Shown piece after piece: positions 1 to 13,490 of a DNA stretch of 64,000 nucleotides (its first letter is position 1; each line of letters opens with the position of its first letter). The stretch covers positions 310,001 through 374,000 of the forward strand of contig CP167917.1 of NCBI GenBank assembly GCA_041504365.1. The letters are read 5' to 3'. The position numbers and the translations under genes were made by a program. Origin of the DNA: Dryocola sp. LX212. Its GTDB lineage: Bacteria > Pseudomonadota > Gammaproteobacteria > Enterobacterales > Enterobacteriaceae. The notes below the pieces were generated by a model that was not told where the DNA came from, did no database searches, and was given only the letters and a program-made list of their open reading frames with translations.

Positions 1-838
1 TAAGGATGATTTTATCCATCATCGCCGTCATGCGACTTGGCTCGGCGGTCAGGCTGTTGCTGACGGTATCGCATACTGCTGCAATGCACTGGTAGCGCGC
101 ATCGGCAATCAGCAGGGCCGGATCTTCAAGGGTTTGAGAGAGATTTTTACGCGCTTTTTTGAGCTTGCCCGTAGTGCTGCCGGCAAAGGCCTGGCTGTAA
201 ATATCGCCTTCAAGCATTTGCAGGGCCAGCCAACGGCGTTGCTGTTCCGGCATCTCGCCGGACATATCCGCCGCCAGGCTGTCGACCTCTTTAAGCAGGG
301 CGGGGGGGTAAAGCACCAGGTCTGGGCGGCTGTTAGGTTCCCGGCGGTCGATGGCGAGTTTCAGCCCTTCGATGCCGCGCCCACGGGTTGAAACCAGCGG
401 CACGACAGGGCAGCCAAGGCGAGTGGCAAGGGCATCGATATCGATACGAATGGCCTGCTTCTCGGCGATATCGAGCATATTAAGCGCCACAACGCAGGGA
501 ATGCCCAGTTCCAGCAGTTGTAGCGTCAGGTAAAGGTTGCGCTCAAGGTTTGACGCGTCGACGACGTTAATCAGCAGGTCGGCGTCGCCGCTCAGAATGT
601 AGTGACAGGCGATTTGCTCGTCGAGCGACGTTTGCGACGAGATGGTGGTCAGGGAGTAGGTGCCCGGCAGGTCAACCAGCGTGACTTTATTGTTCAGCGT
701 GGAGAACTGTCCTTCTTTTCGTTCGACGGTCACGCCCGCCCAGTTGCCCACGCGCTGACGTGAACCGGTCAGCTGATTAAACAGCGTGGTTTTGCCTGAA
801 TTGGGGTTACCGATTAAACCTATAGTTAAGTTTTTCAT
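1..838 (-). CDS. feoB: FeoB ferrous iron transporter, N-terminal part (runs off the left edge)
   Basis: Ferrous iron permease of the inner membrane; this part is the cytoplasmic G-protein domain that gates uptake. Read on the minus strand from the ATG at 838, it shows the P-loop GNPNSGKTT at residues 10-18, the G3 motif DLPG near 56-59 and the G4 motif NMLD near 120. About 279 codons are present of a family length near 770, so the membrane core lies outside the window. It follows feoA by 55 bases in the usual feoAB order and should share its iron-responsive promoter. Identification is secure; only the missing C-terminus is unknown. Confidence 0.97.
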   Translation of the reverse strand, partial: MKNLTIGLIGNPNSGKTTLFNQLTGSRQRVGNWAGVTVERKEGQFSTLNNKVTLVDLPGTYSLTTISSQTSLDEQIACHYILSGDADLLINVVDASNLERNLYLTLQLLELGIPCVVALNMLDIAEKQAIRIDIDALATRLGCPVVPLVSTRGRGIEGLKLAIDRREPNSRPDLVLYPPALLKEVDSLAADMSGEMPEQQRRWLALQMLEGDIYSQAFAGSTTGKLKKARKNLSQTLEDPALLIADARYQCIAAVCDTVSNSLTAEPSRMTAMMDKIIL

Positions 839-893
839 TTTTTTCGTGAACTAGAGAGAATTAAAACCAGAGCGCGTACGCCCAACCCGCCTT

Positions 894-1118
894 TCAGGCA
901 ACGACTTCGACGTTTAATAATTCGAGATCTTTTTTACGCAGCACCAGGCTCACGCGACGCGTTTCGATATGCACCGGATCGCCTAAAGGGGCGACGCGAA
1001 CAACGTTAAAAGAGGAGCCGGGAAGCATACCCAGAGATAATAATTTCTGACGGTACGCCGGGCTTATGTCACGGGCAAAGCCGGTTATTTTCCAGGTGCT
1101 TTTCGGTATGAAGTGCAT
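894..1118 (-). CDS. feoA: FeoA, small SH3-like partner of FeoB
   Basis: A 74-residue cytoplasmic protein needed for FeoB-dependent Fe(II) uptake; the family is SH3-like and about 75 residues long, so this is full length. The sequence matches enterobacterial FeoA, including the [12 protein letters not shown] and [13 protein letters not shown] stretches. It is the first gene of the feo operon and is separated from feoB by 55 bases. A Fur-like box lies about 125-140 bases upstream. Start chosen at the ATG that gives family length; no better upstream start exists. Confidence 0.96.
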   Translation of the reverse strand: MHFIPKSTWKITGFARDISPAYRQKLLSLGMLPGSSFNVVRVAPLGDPVHIETRRVSLVLRKKDLELLNVEVVA

Positions 1119-1241
1119 AGGACCTTCTTAAGCGAGACGCAGATTTCCCGCTGGCTGAGCTACTGATTTCACCGGCACGTCCCGTTGCGCGGCGATCGCC
1201 TTTATCTTTAAAGGTAAGGTAAGCGTAATAAACACCACAAT

Positions 1242-1260
1242 GATAATGAGAATGGTTTCT
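1242..1260. promoter_or_regulatory. Candidate Fur box upstream of feoA
   Basis: The 19 bases GATAATGAGAATGGTTTCT match the Fur consensus GATAATGATAATCATTATC at 13 of 19 positions, with the first half nearly perfect. It lies upstream of feoA, where iron repression is expected from E. coli. No clear FNR palindrome (TTGAT-N4-ATCAA) was seen nearby, although E. coli feo is FNR-activated. Confidence 0.55.
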
Positions 1261-1606
1261 ATCAGCAATAGTTATTTTATGAATCAGCGCTCATTTTTTA
1301 TTATTAAATGCCACGGTGGGTGATGATATCAGTGTGGAAATATTTAACATGGGTCTTTAATTTAAGCAAATTATTACAAAGGCTTAAGAACGTGAATAAA
1401 GCGTAACGTCATTATATTTCGTGGATTAATGTTGCGCAGGCATTTCATGTGTTACATGAATGATGCGCGCAGGTTTATTAATTAAACATTCGCAGAAATA
1501 TAGCGGGCGGGGAACGCTTTATAATGGTTGAGGAAATAACCCGGCTGATAATGAAATGTTATTTATGAATGGTGCGTCGGGAAATTAGAACAAATTGTGC
1601 TAAATA

Positions 1607-1681
1607 CGGTGGATGACGCTTTGTTTATCCACGCTGACCCATAAAAGGGAGCAGAGTGGGAAAACGCAGCGTCATCCGCCG
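1607..1681. repeat. REP/BIME palindromic repeat downstream of tex
   Basis: Two inverted REP-type units: GTGGATGACGCT followed by TTTATCCAC, then AACGCAGCGTCATCCGCC. Related units with the GGATGRCGCT...TTATCC core occur at six places in this window, always between genes and usually just after a stop codon. Confidence 0.7.
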
Positions 1682-1686
1682 GAAGG

Positions 1687-4020
<2,334 letters not shown>

Positions 4021-4151
4021 GGCTTTTCATCTGTGTTGAGTAGGTCATTAGGTGCAAAAATCAGGGGACAGTTATACGGATTGGAGGGTGAAAATGCCAG
4101 CCGCAGCCCCTGAGTGGCGATTAATCGGACGGTTCTGTGACCGGCATCGTG

Positions 4152-4625
4152 CTACTTCACGTATTCAATTTTGTTAACGTACCACTGGGCTTCGCCGCCG
4201 GGGGTCTGCACGACCGCCAGGTCGCCCTCTTCTTTCTTCAGCAGGGCGCGGGCCATCGGCGAGTCGATGGAGATGTAGTCTTTACGACCGAAGATTTCAT
4301 CGTAGCCGACAATGCGGAAGCGCAGCTGATTACCATCGTCATTTTCAATTTCGACCCAGGCGCCGAAGAACACTTTGCCCTCCTGCTGGGGGGAATAGTC
4401 GACAATCTTTAGGTATTCGAGGCATTTCGTCAGATAACGTACGCGGCGGTCTATCTCGCGCAGCCGTTTTTTGTTGTACTGGTAGTCGGCGTTTTCACTG
4501 CGATCGCCAAGGCTTGCCGCCCACGTGACCTTTTTGGTCACCTCCGGACGCTCTTCTCGCCACAGGTAATCCTTTTCTTGCTTGAGCTTTTCGTAGCCTT
4601 CTCGGGTAATCAGCGGCGTTTTCAT
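4152..4625 (-). CDS. greB: GreB transcription elongation factor
   Basis: Rescues backtracked RNA polymerase by stimulating cleavage of the RNA 3' end through the secondary channel. The 157 residues match E. coli GreB (158) closely. The N-terminal coiled coil carries the acidic tip residues D41 and E44 in SLGDRSENADYQYNKKRL, which position the catalytic magnesium, followed by the FKBP-like C-terminal domain (FFGAWVEIENDDG, KDYISIDSPMARALL). It is divergent from ompR, as in E. coli. Confidence 0.97.
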   Translation of the reverse strand: MKTPLITREGYEKLKQEKDYLWREERPEVTKKVTWAASLGDRSENADYQYNKKRLREIDRRVRYLTKCLEYLKIVDYSPQQEGKVFFGAWVEIENDDGNQLRFRIVGYDEIFGRKDYISIDSPMARALLKKEEGDLAVVQTPGGEAQWYVNKIEYVK

Positions 4626-4863
4626 CAGTAAGCCTTTGGCGTCGGGAACAATGGGAGTGATTTAAACCGAAATATCAGGATGATGGCAATCCCCGGTATT
4701 TGCGAGTCAGGTCATTCTTTTTGGTGAAAAGGAGCTGATAACCATCTGTTTAATATGCTTTGTAACAATTTCGACTAGAATGTATACCAGATTTGACTGG
4801 TCGTATTGACACAGTTTTTTAAGAATACGCACTCAACTGTTCGAGCCTTTGGGAGTTATAAGA
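4626..4863. promoter_or_regulatory. Divergent greB / ompR promoter region
   Basis: A 238-base AT-rich space between divergent greB and ompR. The promoters of both should lie here. In E. coli this region binds IHF and CRP, but I could not pick out single sites with confidence. The ompR start is preceded by GGGAGT, a good ribosome binding site. Confidence 0.5.
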
Positions 4864-6932
<2,069 letters not shown>

Positions 6933-6948
6933 TGCGCTGAAAATAAAA

Positions 6949-6976
6949 AACGAACCCCTCGGGGTTCGTTTTTTTT
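6949..6976 (+). terminator. Rho-independent terminator of ompR-envZ
   Basis: A near-perfect hairpin, AACGAACCCC / GGGGTTCGTT with a two-base centre, is followed by a run of T and preceded by a run of A. It begins 16 bases after the envZ stop. The A-run makes it potentially bidirectional. Confidence 0.9.
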
Positions 6977-6979
6977 ATG

Positions 6980-7053
6980 TCGGATGGCGCTTATCCGACC
7001 TACAAATCGTTCGAGTCGTAGAGTGGATAAGCGCCAGCGCCATCTACCACCGA
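6980..7053. repeat. REP/BIME between convergent envZ and pckA
   Basis: Two inverted REP units, CGGATGGCGCTTATCCGACC and, on the other strand, GGTAGATGGCGCTGGCGCTTATCC, flank a short spacer. The element fills the gap between the envZ terminator and the pckA stop codon. Such elements commonly stabilise 3' ends or bind gyrase/IHF; which applies here cannot be told. Confidence 0.75.
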
Positions 7054-7061
7054 CAAAGAAC

Positions 7062-8681
7062 TTAGATCTTAGGCCCTGCGCTCACTAATGCAGCCCCCGC
7101 CGGGGTATCGGTGTACTTCTCGAAGTTAGCCACGAAAAGCTTTGCCAGCTGCTCTGCTTTCTCCTGCCACTGTTCCTGGGACGCGTAGGTGCAACGCGGG
7201 TCGAGAATATGTGGGTCAACGCCCCCCAGCTCGATGGGGATCGCCAGATCGAACATCGGCAGCGTGAAGGTCTCGGCGTTGTCCAGCGAGCCATCCAGTA
7301 TTGCGTCGATGATCGCGCGGGTATCTTTAATCGAGATACGTTTGCCCGTGCCGTTCCAGCCCGTATTCACCAGATAAGCCTGTGCGCCGGATGCCAACAT
7401 GCGCTTCACCAGCACTTCCGCGTACTGCGTTGGGTGCAACGACAGGAATGCCGCGCCGAAGCAGGCGGAGAAGGTTGGCGTTGGTTCGGTGACGCCGCGC
7501 TCGGTACCTGCCAGCTTCGCGGTAAAGCCAGACAGGAAGTGGTACTGCGTCTGGTTTGCCGTCAGGCGGGATACCGGAGGCAGCACGCCAAAGGCGTCTG
7601 CGGTCAGGAAAATCACTTTCGTCGCGTGGCCCGCTTTCGACACCGGCTTAACGATATTGTCGATGTGGTAAATCGGGTAGGAGACGCGGGTATTTTCCGT
7701 TTTTGAGCTGTCGTCAAAGTCGATGGAGCCGTCGGCACGCACGGTGACGTTTTCCAGCAGCGCGTCGCGACGGATAGCGTGGAAGATGTCCGGCTCCGCC
7801 TCTTCAGACAGGCGGATCGTCTTCGCGTAGCAGCCGCCTTCAAAGTTGAACACGCCGTCGTCGTCCCAGCCGTGTTCGTCATCGCCAATCAGGCGGCGTT
7901 TCGGATCGGTGGACAGGGTGGTTTTGCCGGTGCCGGAAAGCCCGAAGAACACGGCCACGTCGCCATCTTCACCCACGTTTGCCGAGCAGTGCATGGAAGC
8001 AATGCCCTTCAGCGGCAGCAGGTAATTCATGATGGAGAACATGCCCTTTTTCATTTCGCCGCCGTACCAGGTGCCGCCAATCAGCTGCATGCGCTCGGTA
8101 AGGTTAAAGGCTACGAAGTTCTCAGAGTTCAGTCCCTGCTCTTGCCAGTGAGGATTGGTGCATTTGGCGCCGTTCATCACCACAAAATCAGGTTTAAATG
8201 TTGCCAGCTCTTCGTCGGTTGGGCGGATAAACATGTTTTTAACGAAATGAGCCTGCCAGGCCACTTCGGTAATAAAACGTACCGACAGACGCGTGTCTGC
8301 ATTGGCACCGCAGAACGCGTCGACAATGAACAAACGTTTACCAGAGAGCTGTTCGGTGACAAGACCCTTCAGGCTGCGCCAGGTCTCTTCAGAAAGGGGT
8401 TTATTATCGTTTTTGCCTTTGCCGTTGTCTGCCCACCACAGGGTGTCGCGGGTAGTATCGTCACGGACGATGTACTTATCCTTCGGTGAGCGGCCGGTAA
8501 ATATACCGGTATCGACTGCCACCGCACCAAGACTTGTTTCTACTCCACGCTCAAAGCCTTGCAGACTGGGGTTCAGCTCTTCGCGGTACAGCGTTTCGTA
8601 ATCGGGGTTGTAAAGCACCTCACTCGCATCGTGAATTCCATAAGCCTTGAGATCCTGCGGGGTTATGCCTTTAACTCGCAT
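7062..8681 (-). CDS. pckA: ATP-dependent phosphoenolpyruvate carboxykinase
   Basis: Converts oxaloacetate and ATP to phosphoenolpyruvate, CO2 and ADP, the entry step of gluconeogenesis, in the cytoplasm. At 539 residues it matches E. coli PckA (540). Visible motifs are the P-loop [11 protein letters not shown] near residue 250, [19 protein letters not shown] (metal and substrate site), [12 protein letters not shown] near 65 and the adenine-binding region [13 protein letters not shown]. Transcribed after hslO on the same strand but with its own 294-base upstream space, which contains a perfect CRP site, in keeping with catabolite control of pckA in E. coli. Confidence 0.98.
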   Translation of the reverse strand: MRVKGITPQDLKAYGIHDASEVLYNPDYETLYREELNPSLQGFERGVETSLGAVAVDTGIFTGRSPKDKYIVRDDTTRDTLWWADNGKGKNDNKPLSEETWRSLKGLVTEQLSGKRLFIVDAFCGANADTRLSVRFITEVAWQAHFVKNMFIRPTDEELATFKPDFVVMNGAKCTNPHWQEQGLNSENFVAFNLTERMQLIGGTWYGGEMKKGMFSIMNYLLPLKGIASMHCSANVGEDGDVAVFFGLSGTGKTTLSTDPKRRLIGDDEHGWDDDGVFNFEGGCYAKTIRLSEEAEPDIFHAIRRDALLENVTVRADGSIDFDDSSKTENTRVSYPIYHIDNIVKPVSKAGHATKVIFLTADAFGVLPPVSRLTANQTQYHFLSGFTAKLAGTERGVTEPTPTFSACFGAAFLSLHPTQYAEVLVKRMLASGAQAYLVNTGWNGTGKRISIKDTRAIIDAILDGSLDNAETFTLPMFDLAIPIELGGVDPHILDPRCTYASQEQWQEKAEQLAKLFVANFEKYTDTPAGAALVSAGPKI

Positions 8682-8798
8682 TTCACTGCTCCTTAGCCAA
8701 TTTGTACTGCCTTAGATTGTAGGGTTGTTTATTGGTTGTTAACCGCGACCAAACTCATAGATTTGAGCATCCGACTCAAATCGGGTAGCGGAAAACGC

Positions 8799-8814
8799 TG
8801 TGAGGCTGGTCACA
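8799..8814. promoter_or_regulatory. CRP binding site upstream of pckA
   Basis: TGTGAGGCTGGTCACA is an exact TGTGA-N6-TCACA palindrome, centred about 125 bases before the pckA start codon. CRP activation of pck is established in E. coli; the exact distance to the transcription start is not visible here. Confidence 0.8.
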
Positions 8815-8941
8815 ACGGGTGGAGAGTATGGCAGGAAATGGCAAAAGGTCGGGGAAAATAGTCTGAATATGTTAAAAATTAGTGCGATAAACGGACGCTT
8901 TGTGATTGAGCGCGCGTTTGCGTGCAAACGAGGTTTTTTTT

Positions 8942-8967
8942 GCTCCCTCTCCTGTGAGAGAGGGAGC
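8942..8967. other. Hairpin just after hslO
   Basis: Perfect inverted repeat GCTCCCTCTC / GAGAGGGAGC nine bases past the hslO stop codon. On the hslO strand it is followed by A rather than T, so it is not a classical intrinsic terminator. It may protect the hslO mRNA 3' end or simply be a dispersed CTCTCC/GAGAGG-type repeat. Confidence 0.5.
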
Positions 8968-8975
8968 TTCAACGA

Positions 8976-9854
8976 TCAATGTACCTGCGGATCCGCCGGT
9001 GAGGCATTGTTGCGGATAGCTGCGATGTCCATTGCGTCGAACACATAGTGGTTACCGCAGTAATCACAGTTCATGTCGATTTCGCCGTCGTCGGCAATAA
9101 TGCTGTCCACCTCTTCGTCCGGCAGGGTGCTCAGCGCGTCGGCACAGCGTTCGCGGGAGCAGGTGCATTTGAACTCAACGGCCTGCGGATCGTAGAGCGT
9201 GACCTCTTCTTCGTGGTACAGGCGCCACAGAACGTCGTTAGCAGGCAGGTTCAGCAGCTCCTCCGCTTTAATGGTTTCGGTCAGCGCGGCCAGGTGCGCG
9301 AAGTCATCGGCCTGGGCGTCCTGCGCCGGTAGTACCTGCAGCAGCATACCGCCCGCAGCGGCTTTGCCATCCACGTCGCCGGTACGGATGAACAGGCGCG
9401 TTGGCAGCTGTTCGGACCGGAGGAAGTAATCTTCCAGACACTCGGCCAGCGTATCGCCCTCCAGCCCAACAACGCCCTGGTAGCGCTCGCCCTCACTTGG
9501 GGTGATGGTGATCACCAGATAACCGTTGCCGATCAGGGTTTTCATGTCCGCGTCCGCAGGAATATCGCCCTGAACGCGAGCCACACCGCGCATCTGCTGC
9601 TTGTTATTGCCGTTGATCACCGCGAGGTTCATCGGGCCGTCGCCCTGCAGCTGCACGGTGATATCACCGTCAAACTTCAGCGTTGCCGTCAGCAGGCTGG
9701 TGGCAACCAGCAGTTCGCCGAGGATCGTTTTTACCGGCTGCGGATAGTCATGGTTTTCCATGATCTGCTGCCAGGTTTCGGAAACCGTCACCAGCTCGCC
9801 GCGCACGGCATAGTTTTCAAACAGGTAACGGTGGAGTTGGTCGTGTTGAGCCAT
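8976..9854 (-). CDS. hslO: Hsp33 redox-regulated holdase chaperone
   Basis: Cytoplasmic chaperone activated by oxidation. The 292 residues match E. coli Hsp33 (292). The C-terminal redox switch is present: CTC near residue 232 and CDYC near 265, the CxC–CxxC zinc site that forms disulfides on oxidative stress. Downstream of hslR with a 24-base gap, giving the usual yrfG-hslR-hslO heat-shock cluster. Confidence 0.97.
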   Translation of the reverse strand: MAQHDQLHRYLFENYAVRGELVTVSETWQQIMENHDYPQPVKTILGELLVATSLLTATLKFDGDITVQLQGDGPMNLAVINGNNKQQMRGVARVQGDIPADADMKTLIGNGYLVITITPSEGERYQGVVGLEGDTLAECLEDYFLRSEQLPTRLFIRTGDVDGKAAAGGMLLQVLPAQDAQADDFAHLAALTETIKAEELLNLPANDVLWRLYHEEEVTLYDPQAVEFKCTCSRERCADALSTLPDEEVDSIIADDGEIDMNCDYCGNHYVFDAMDIAAIRNNASPADPQVH

Positions 9855-9878
9855 AATTTTCTCTCGGTCAGGCGGCAG

Positions 9879-10280
9879 CTACTCGTTGCCACCGTGTTTA
9901 AATTTCATCAGATCCCGACGCTCTTTTTTATCCGGGCGACGGTCGGGGTGCGGCATGGTCAGCGCGTTCATCTTGCGGGCCAGCGCCACCTTTTCCCGTT
10001 TTTCGACGCTTTGCGCCGTCTCTTCGTACAGCAGCGCCGCTTCCGCTGCCGGGCGGCGCTGTTCGGTAATGCCGAGGACGGTCACCGTACGTTCGTCGTT
10101 GCCCTGACGCAGCGTCAGCATCGCGTTCAGTTCAACAAGTTTACTGGGCTTGCTGCGTTGTCCGTTGTAATGCACCTTGCCGCCCTCAACCATCTCCCTC
10201 GCCACGGCGCGGGTTTTGTAAAAGCGGGCGGCCCAAAGCCATTTGTCGAGGCGTACGCCTGTCGCGGGCTTTTCTTTCAT
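9879..10280 (-). CDS. hslR: Hsp15 ribosome-associated heat shock protein
   Basis: Binds 50S subunits that carry a stalled nascent chain and helps recycle them. The 133 residues equal E. coli Hsp15. An N-terminal S4 RNA-binding domain is clear (VRLDKWLWAARFYKTRAVAREMVEGGKVHYNG at residues 9-40), followed by a basic C-terminal tail. It starts two bases after the yrfG stop, so the two are co-transcribed and probably coupled. Confidence 0.96.
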   Translation of the reverse strand: MKEKPATGVRLDKWLWAARFYKTRAVAREMVEGGKVHYNGQRSKPSKLVELNAMLTLRQGNDERTVTVLGITEQRRPAAEAALLYEETAQSVEKREKVALARKMNALTMPHPDRRPDKKERRDLMKFKHGGNE

Positions 10281-10282
10281 GG

Positions 10283-10960
10283 CTACTCCTTTACGGAAAG
10301 CAAAGGGATCAGGCGGCGGTAGTCGTTCAGCGCGGGATGGCGCTGCCAGGTTTTGTCTGCCACGCCGGAGTCAGGGTTAGTGACGCCCAGGCAGTAACGA
10401 ATACCAAATTGCGCCGCGGCGTCCAGAATCGGCTCGCTGTCGTCAATAAAGACGGTGCGCGCCCCTTCAAGCCCGGTATGCGCGGCGACGGCCTGCCACA
10501 AACGCTGATCCTCTTTCGGATAACCAAATGTGTGGGTGGAAAGCAATAAATCAAGGTGCTGGGCTAAACCAGTGTGTTCAAGCTTCACGGCCAGGTTGTG
10601 CGGATGCGCATTGGTCAGCAGAATTCGCCTTTTCCCGCACGCTTTCAGCGCCGCCAGAAATGGCGCAGTATCTTCACGCAGTATCGCGTTTGGCCCCTGT
10701 GCGGTGGTCATGGCAAAGATATCCAGCCCCAGCCGCTCGCTCCAGTAGTCCAGACAGTACCAGTTTAGCGTATGCTGCACGGCGTGATATTCCTGGCGTA
10801 TAAGCTGGTGGGCTTCATCCAGAGGAATGCCGCGATCGAGACTGAGGGTTTCCGGGACCAGCTTCTGCCAGAAATGGTTATCAAAGGCGAGATCCAGCAG
10901 CGTGCCGTCCATATCGAGCAGAACGGTGTCAACGTCCTGCCAGGCAATATCAATATGCAT
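10283..10960 (-). CDS. yrfG: GMP/IMP nucleotidase, HAD family
   Basis: A HAD-superfamily phosphatase; the E. coli homologue acts on purine mononucleotides. The nucleophile motif DMDGTLLDL lies near residues 15-23, and motif III/IV residues are seen in FGYPKEDQRLW and FIDDSEPILDAA. The start at 10960 (MHIDIAWQDVD) gives 225 residues and agrees with the E. coli N-terminus; the upstream ATG at 11002 would add 14 residues not seen in the family. First gene of yrfG-hslR-hslO, lying just after igaA on the same strand. Confidence 0.93.
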   Translation of the reverse strand: MHIDIAWQDVDTVLLDMDGTLLDLAFDNHFWQKLVPETLSLDRGIPLDEAHQLIRQEYHAVQHTLNWYCLDYWSERLGLDIFAMTTAQGPNAILREDTAPFLAALKACGKRRILLTNAHPHNLAVKLEHTGLAQHLDLLLSTHTFGYPKEDQRLWQAVAAHTGLEGARTVFIDDSEPILDAAAQFGIRYCLGVTNPDSGVADKTWQRHPALNDYRRLIPLLSVKE

Positions 10961-11018
10961 GGGGTAAACCTGATTGAAGGAAACTGCGCGACAGGTTAGC
11001 ACAACCTGCCGCGTGAGG

Positions 11019-13160
11019 TCAGAACAGTGGGCGTACCGCCGGGATAGCCGTGAGCGAAGGGTTCATACAGCTTTCATAGTACTGCTGAATTTGTGCCAGA
11101 CGGTTGCGGCTACGGTGGTAGCGACGCCAGGCGAGCACGCCGTTGAACAGTGCCAGAACCAGCATGCTCAACAGCAGCAGGGTAGTTGCGATATAGCGCC
11201 ACAGGCTACTGCTGTCAGGAATGCGGTGCAGCGTCACGTGCTGGGTGCCGTTAGCATCGGTGCTCAGGCCGGTAATAATCCCCTCGGCGCTGAACGGCGT
11301 ACGCAGTAGCATATCGGCCAGGCGCTGAAACTCTTCCCACTGCTCCTGGGCCGGGAAGTCATACAGCGAAACCGGCGGCAGAGGTTGATCGACAAGATCG
11401 CTGCCTTCGTCGCTGACGATAATAAAACCGCCGGGAGCCGGGCTGTTGAGCTTCTGTGCGGCGCGGGCCGTTTCGCGGATAAAGAACGGCGCGGTGGAGG
11501 TGGTGACGAGGTTATCAAGGGACTCGGCGCTCACCGGTCGTAGCAGCACGTTCACGCCGTCCAGCTTGCCGGCATCGGCCCTTTTGAGCAGCGATTCCCA
11601 GTCTTTGGTATTGCCCAGATTGATCAGTGCGTTCTTCAGGCGAACGCATTCATCGTCCGCTGTACAGAGCGCCTGGGTCTTCAGTACGATGCTGGCGAAA
11701 TCATCCAGCAGCACCATACCCGATTTCTGAATGGCCGTTCTTAGCTGCGGGTTAACCTTCGAGTCTGCTTCCGTTTGCGGATGGAGCTGGCTGCTGACCG
11801 CCTGGGTTAACGCCGTGGCTTTATCCATGACGTCAGACTCCGGCAGCGGCAGCGGCCGGGCCGTGTTCCAGACAATTTGTGAGCAGTCGAAAGGCGTAAA
11901 CGGGTTGTTCTGTTTTGTCGGATAGGCGCCGGGCAGATGAATATTACACATGCCGGTGCCGGAGACGCGCAGGGTGTCGCCAACTCGCAGCTGAGTTTTC
12001 TGCAGATCCGCAACGGTCGTCGCCTCGATTGTTTGCGCGCCCTTAAGCCAGGAGATGCTTAATTTCAGCGGCATTTCCAGCGGCACCCAAATCAGCAGCA
12101 TCAGCAGCACCGCCAGCGCGCCGGTGGCGATAACCAGATTGCGCATCCAGTGCTGAATGGGGAAGTTTTTAACCTCATCGTGCAGCGAGAGGAAGCGCCC
12201 CTGGCGCACCACGTTACGGTCGAGATAGATATCAATATCGGTCTTCTGCCCGAGATCCTGTGCGACGTAGGGCTGCCAGTGCGGCGGATAAATCAGGTCA
12301 ATAATGCCCAGCGAGATATTGTTAATCTGCTCCTGGTTGGATTCGCCAAACAGACCCCAGCGCTTGGGCGTGCCGCGCAGACAGTGGATCTCACGCAGCG
12401 TATTTTTAGCCGGAGGGGCAAACAGCCCCCAGAGGCTTGCGGCCAGCAGCATAATCGCGCCGCCCAGCAGCCAGGGCAGCACGACAATCGGGCTGACCAG
12501 GCACAGATAGAGCATGACAAACGCGACGCATAACAGAATCGCCTCGCGCAGTCCGTCCGGGCGGCTGAGGGCTGCTTCCTCTGCCGTTTCCTGGCGGATA
12601 TTCAGCAGTTCGATTTGCTCGCTCTCTTCGCCGCGAATCGAGGCCTGGCTGTTAGTCGCCCGTTCCAGCGCGAAGCCGCGGTTATCAATCCTCTCTTCCC
12701 CCAGAGTATGACCATTCAGCGAGATAACCAGCGGCACGGTCTCGGTACGGATCAGCTCAACGTTATTATCGTTGGTGATGTACTGCTCCCAGAACGGCGG
12801 CAGGTGGACCTCCACGGAATCGAGGTAGTAGCGCCATTTGTTGGCGTCATCCGTCGACAGTCCGTAGCGGGTAATGGAGCGAGTAAGCGAGAGGACGGTA
12901 CTACTTTGCGCGTTGAGCACCAGCCTCACGGGCGCCGTACTGGCACCGGTTGGCCCGACGATGTCCTGGGTTCGGGTCAGCGTCTCGATATAAGCTTCAA
13001 CGGCAGTGCGCTCTTCAGCGGTGAGTTTACGGGCGGTAGCACCGGTAAAGGATTGTACGTTTGCAGGCCGGGAACGCAGCCGCAGGCTGCGCCAGACCAA
13101 CCATCCGGCAATGATTACACAGGCCAGCATAGCAGCTAAAAAAAGGAGTAAGGTGCTCAT
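11019..13160 (-). CDS. igaA: IgaA/UmoB (YrfF), inner-membrane repressor of the Rcs phosphorelay
   Basis: Multi-pass inner-membrane protein that restrains RcsD and so the Rcs envelope-stress response; essential in many enterobacteria. The 713 residues match the family (about 711). An N-terminal membrane segment lies at 1-20, a pair near 205-245 (VAFVMLYLCLVSPIVVLPWL and the next), another near 345-365, and a last one near 655 (TLLLLSMLVLALFNGVLAW), leaving the large 370-650 periplasmic domain with cysteines. Divergent from nudE. Confidence 0.95.
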   Translation of the reverse strand: MSTLLLFLAAMLACVIIAGWLVWRSLRLRSRPANVQSFTGATARKLTAEERTAVEAYIETLTRTQDIVGPTGASTAPVRLVLNAQSSTVLSLTRSITRYGLSTDDANKWRYYLDSVEVHLPPFWEQYITNDNNVELIRTETVPLVISLNGHTLGEERIDNRGFALERATNSQASIRGEESEQIELLNIRQETAEEAALSRPDGLREAILLCVAFVMLYLCLVSPIVVLPWLLGGAIMLLAASLWGLFAPPAKNTLREIHCLRGTPKRWGLFGESNQEQINNISLGIIDLIYPPHWQPYVAQDLGQKTDIDIYLDRNVVRQGRFLSLHDEVKNFPIQHWMRNLVIATGALAVLLMLLIWVPLEMPLKLSISWLKGAQTIEATTVADLQKTQLRVGDTLRVSGTGMCNIHLPGAYPTKQNNPFTPFDCSQIVWNTARPLPLPESDVMDKATALTQAVSSQLHPQTEADSKVNPQLRTAIQKSGMVLLDDFASIVLKTQALCTADDECVRLKNALINLGNTKDWESLLKRADAGKLDGVNVLLRPVSAESLDNLVTTSTAPFFIRETARAAQKLNSPAPGGFIIVSDEGSDLVDQPLPPVSLYDFPAQEQWEEFQRLADMLLRTPFSAEGIITGLSTDANGTQHVTLHRIPDSSSLWRYIATTLLLLSMLVLALFNGVLAWRRYHRSRNRLAQIQQYYESCMNPSLTAIPAVRPLF

Positions 13161-13490
13161 GCCATCCCCATTAAATCATCGTTTTCTTATTCAAGCGCAG
13201 CAAGATGCACACCTTAAAGCATTATGGGTGTATGAGTTGTTATCGGCAGGTACAAATGTGAACTTGAGTCTTTTGTAGGGTAAAACCTGCGGTAACTTGA
13301 TGTTAGCAAAGCGACTTCCCGGCAAATATCAGCAAATTCCTATTTCATTGCGCATGCTTGACAGATACATGCACCGCTATGAACGATCGGATAAGGTTAC
13401 AAAAATGTAAATAATAACCAATGTGCATTGCACGAGGTGTGCGGCATACCGCACAATGACACACCTGTCCCACTCTTTAAACCAGTCACG
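13161..13490. promoter_or_regulatory. Divergent igaA / nudE upstream region (330 bases)
   Basis: No credible gene. The space carries the promoters of igaA and nudE. A TTGACA hexamer at about 13358-13363 reads toward nudE but has no good -10 partner at 16-18 bases, so I do not assign a specific promoter. Confidence 0.5.

Larger units (their letters stand above)
1119..1686. other. feoA–tex intergenic region (568 bases), no gene
   Basis: No open frame with coding character is visible on either strand. The left half is AT-rich and contains the Fur-like box at 1242-1260, consistent with the feoA promoter. The right end, 1607-1681, is a REP/BIME palindrome just past the tex stop codon. Confidence 0.7.

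Noticed and set aside
6980-7053. REP/BIME palindromes as a possible CRISPR array or attachment site
   Set aside because: The units are inverted pairs of about 30 bases scattered singly between genes, without regular spacers or cas genes.
8942-8967. Hairpin after hslO as a rho-independent terminator
   Set aside because: On the hslO strand the stem is followed by A, not T; the T-run is on the wrong side. Kept only as a hairpin.
13358-13390. TTGACA at about 13358 as the nudE promoter
   Set aside because: No acceptable -10 hexamer at 16-18 bases.
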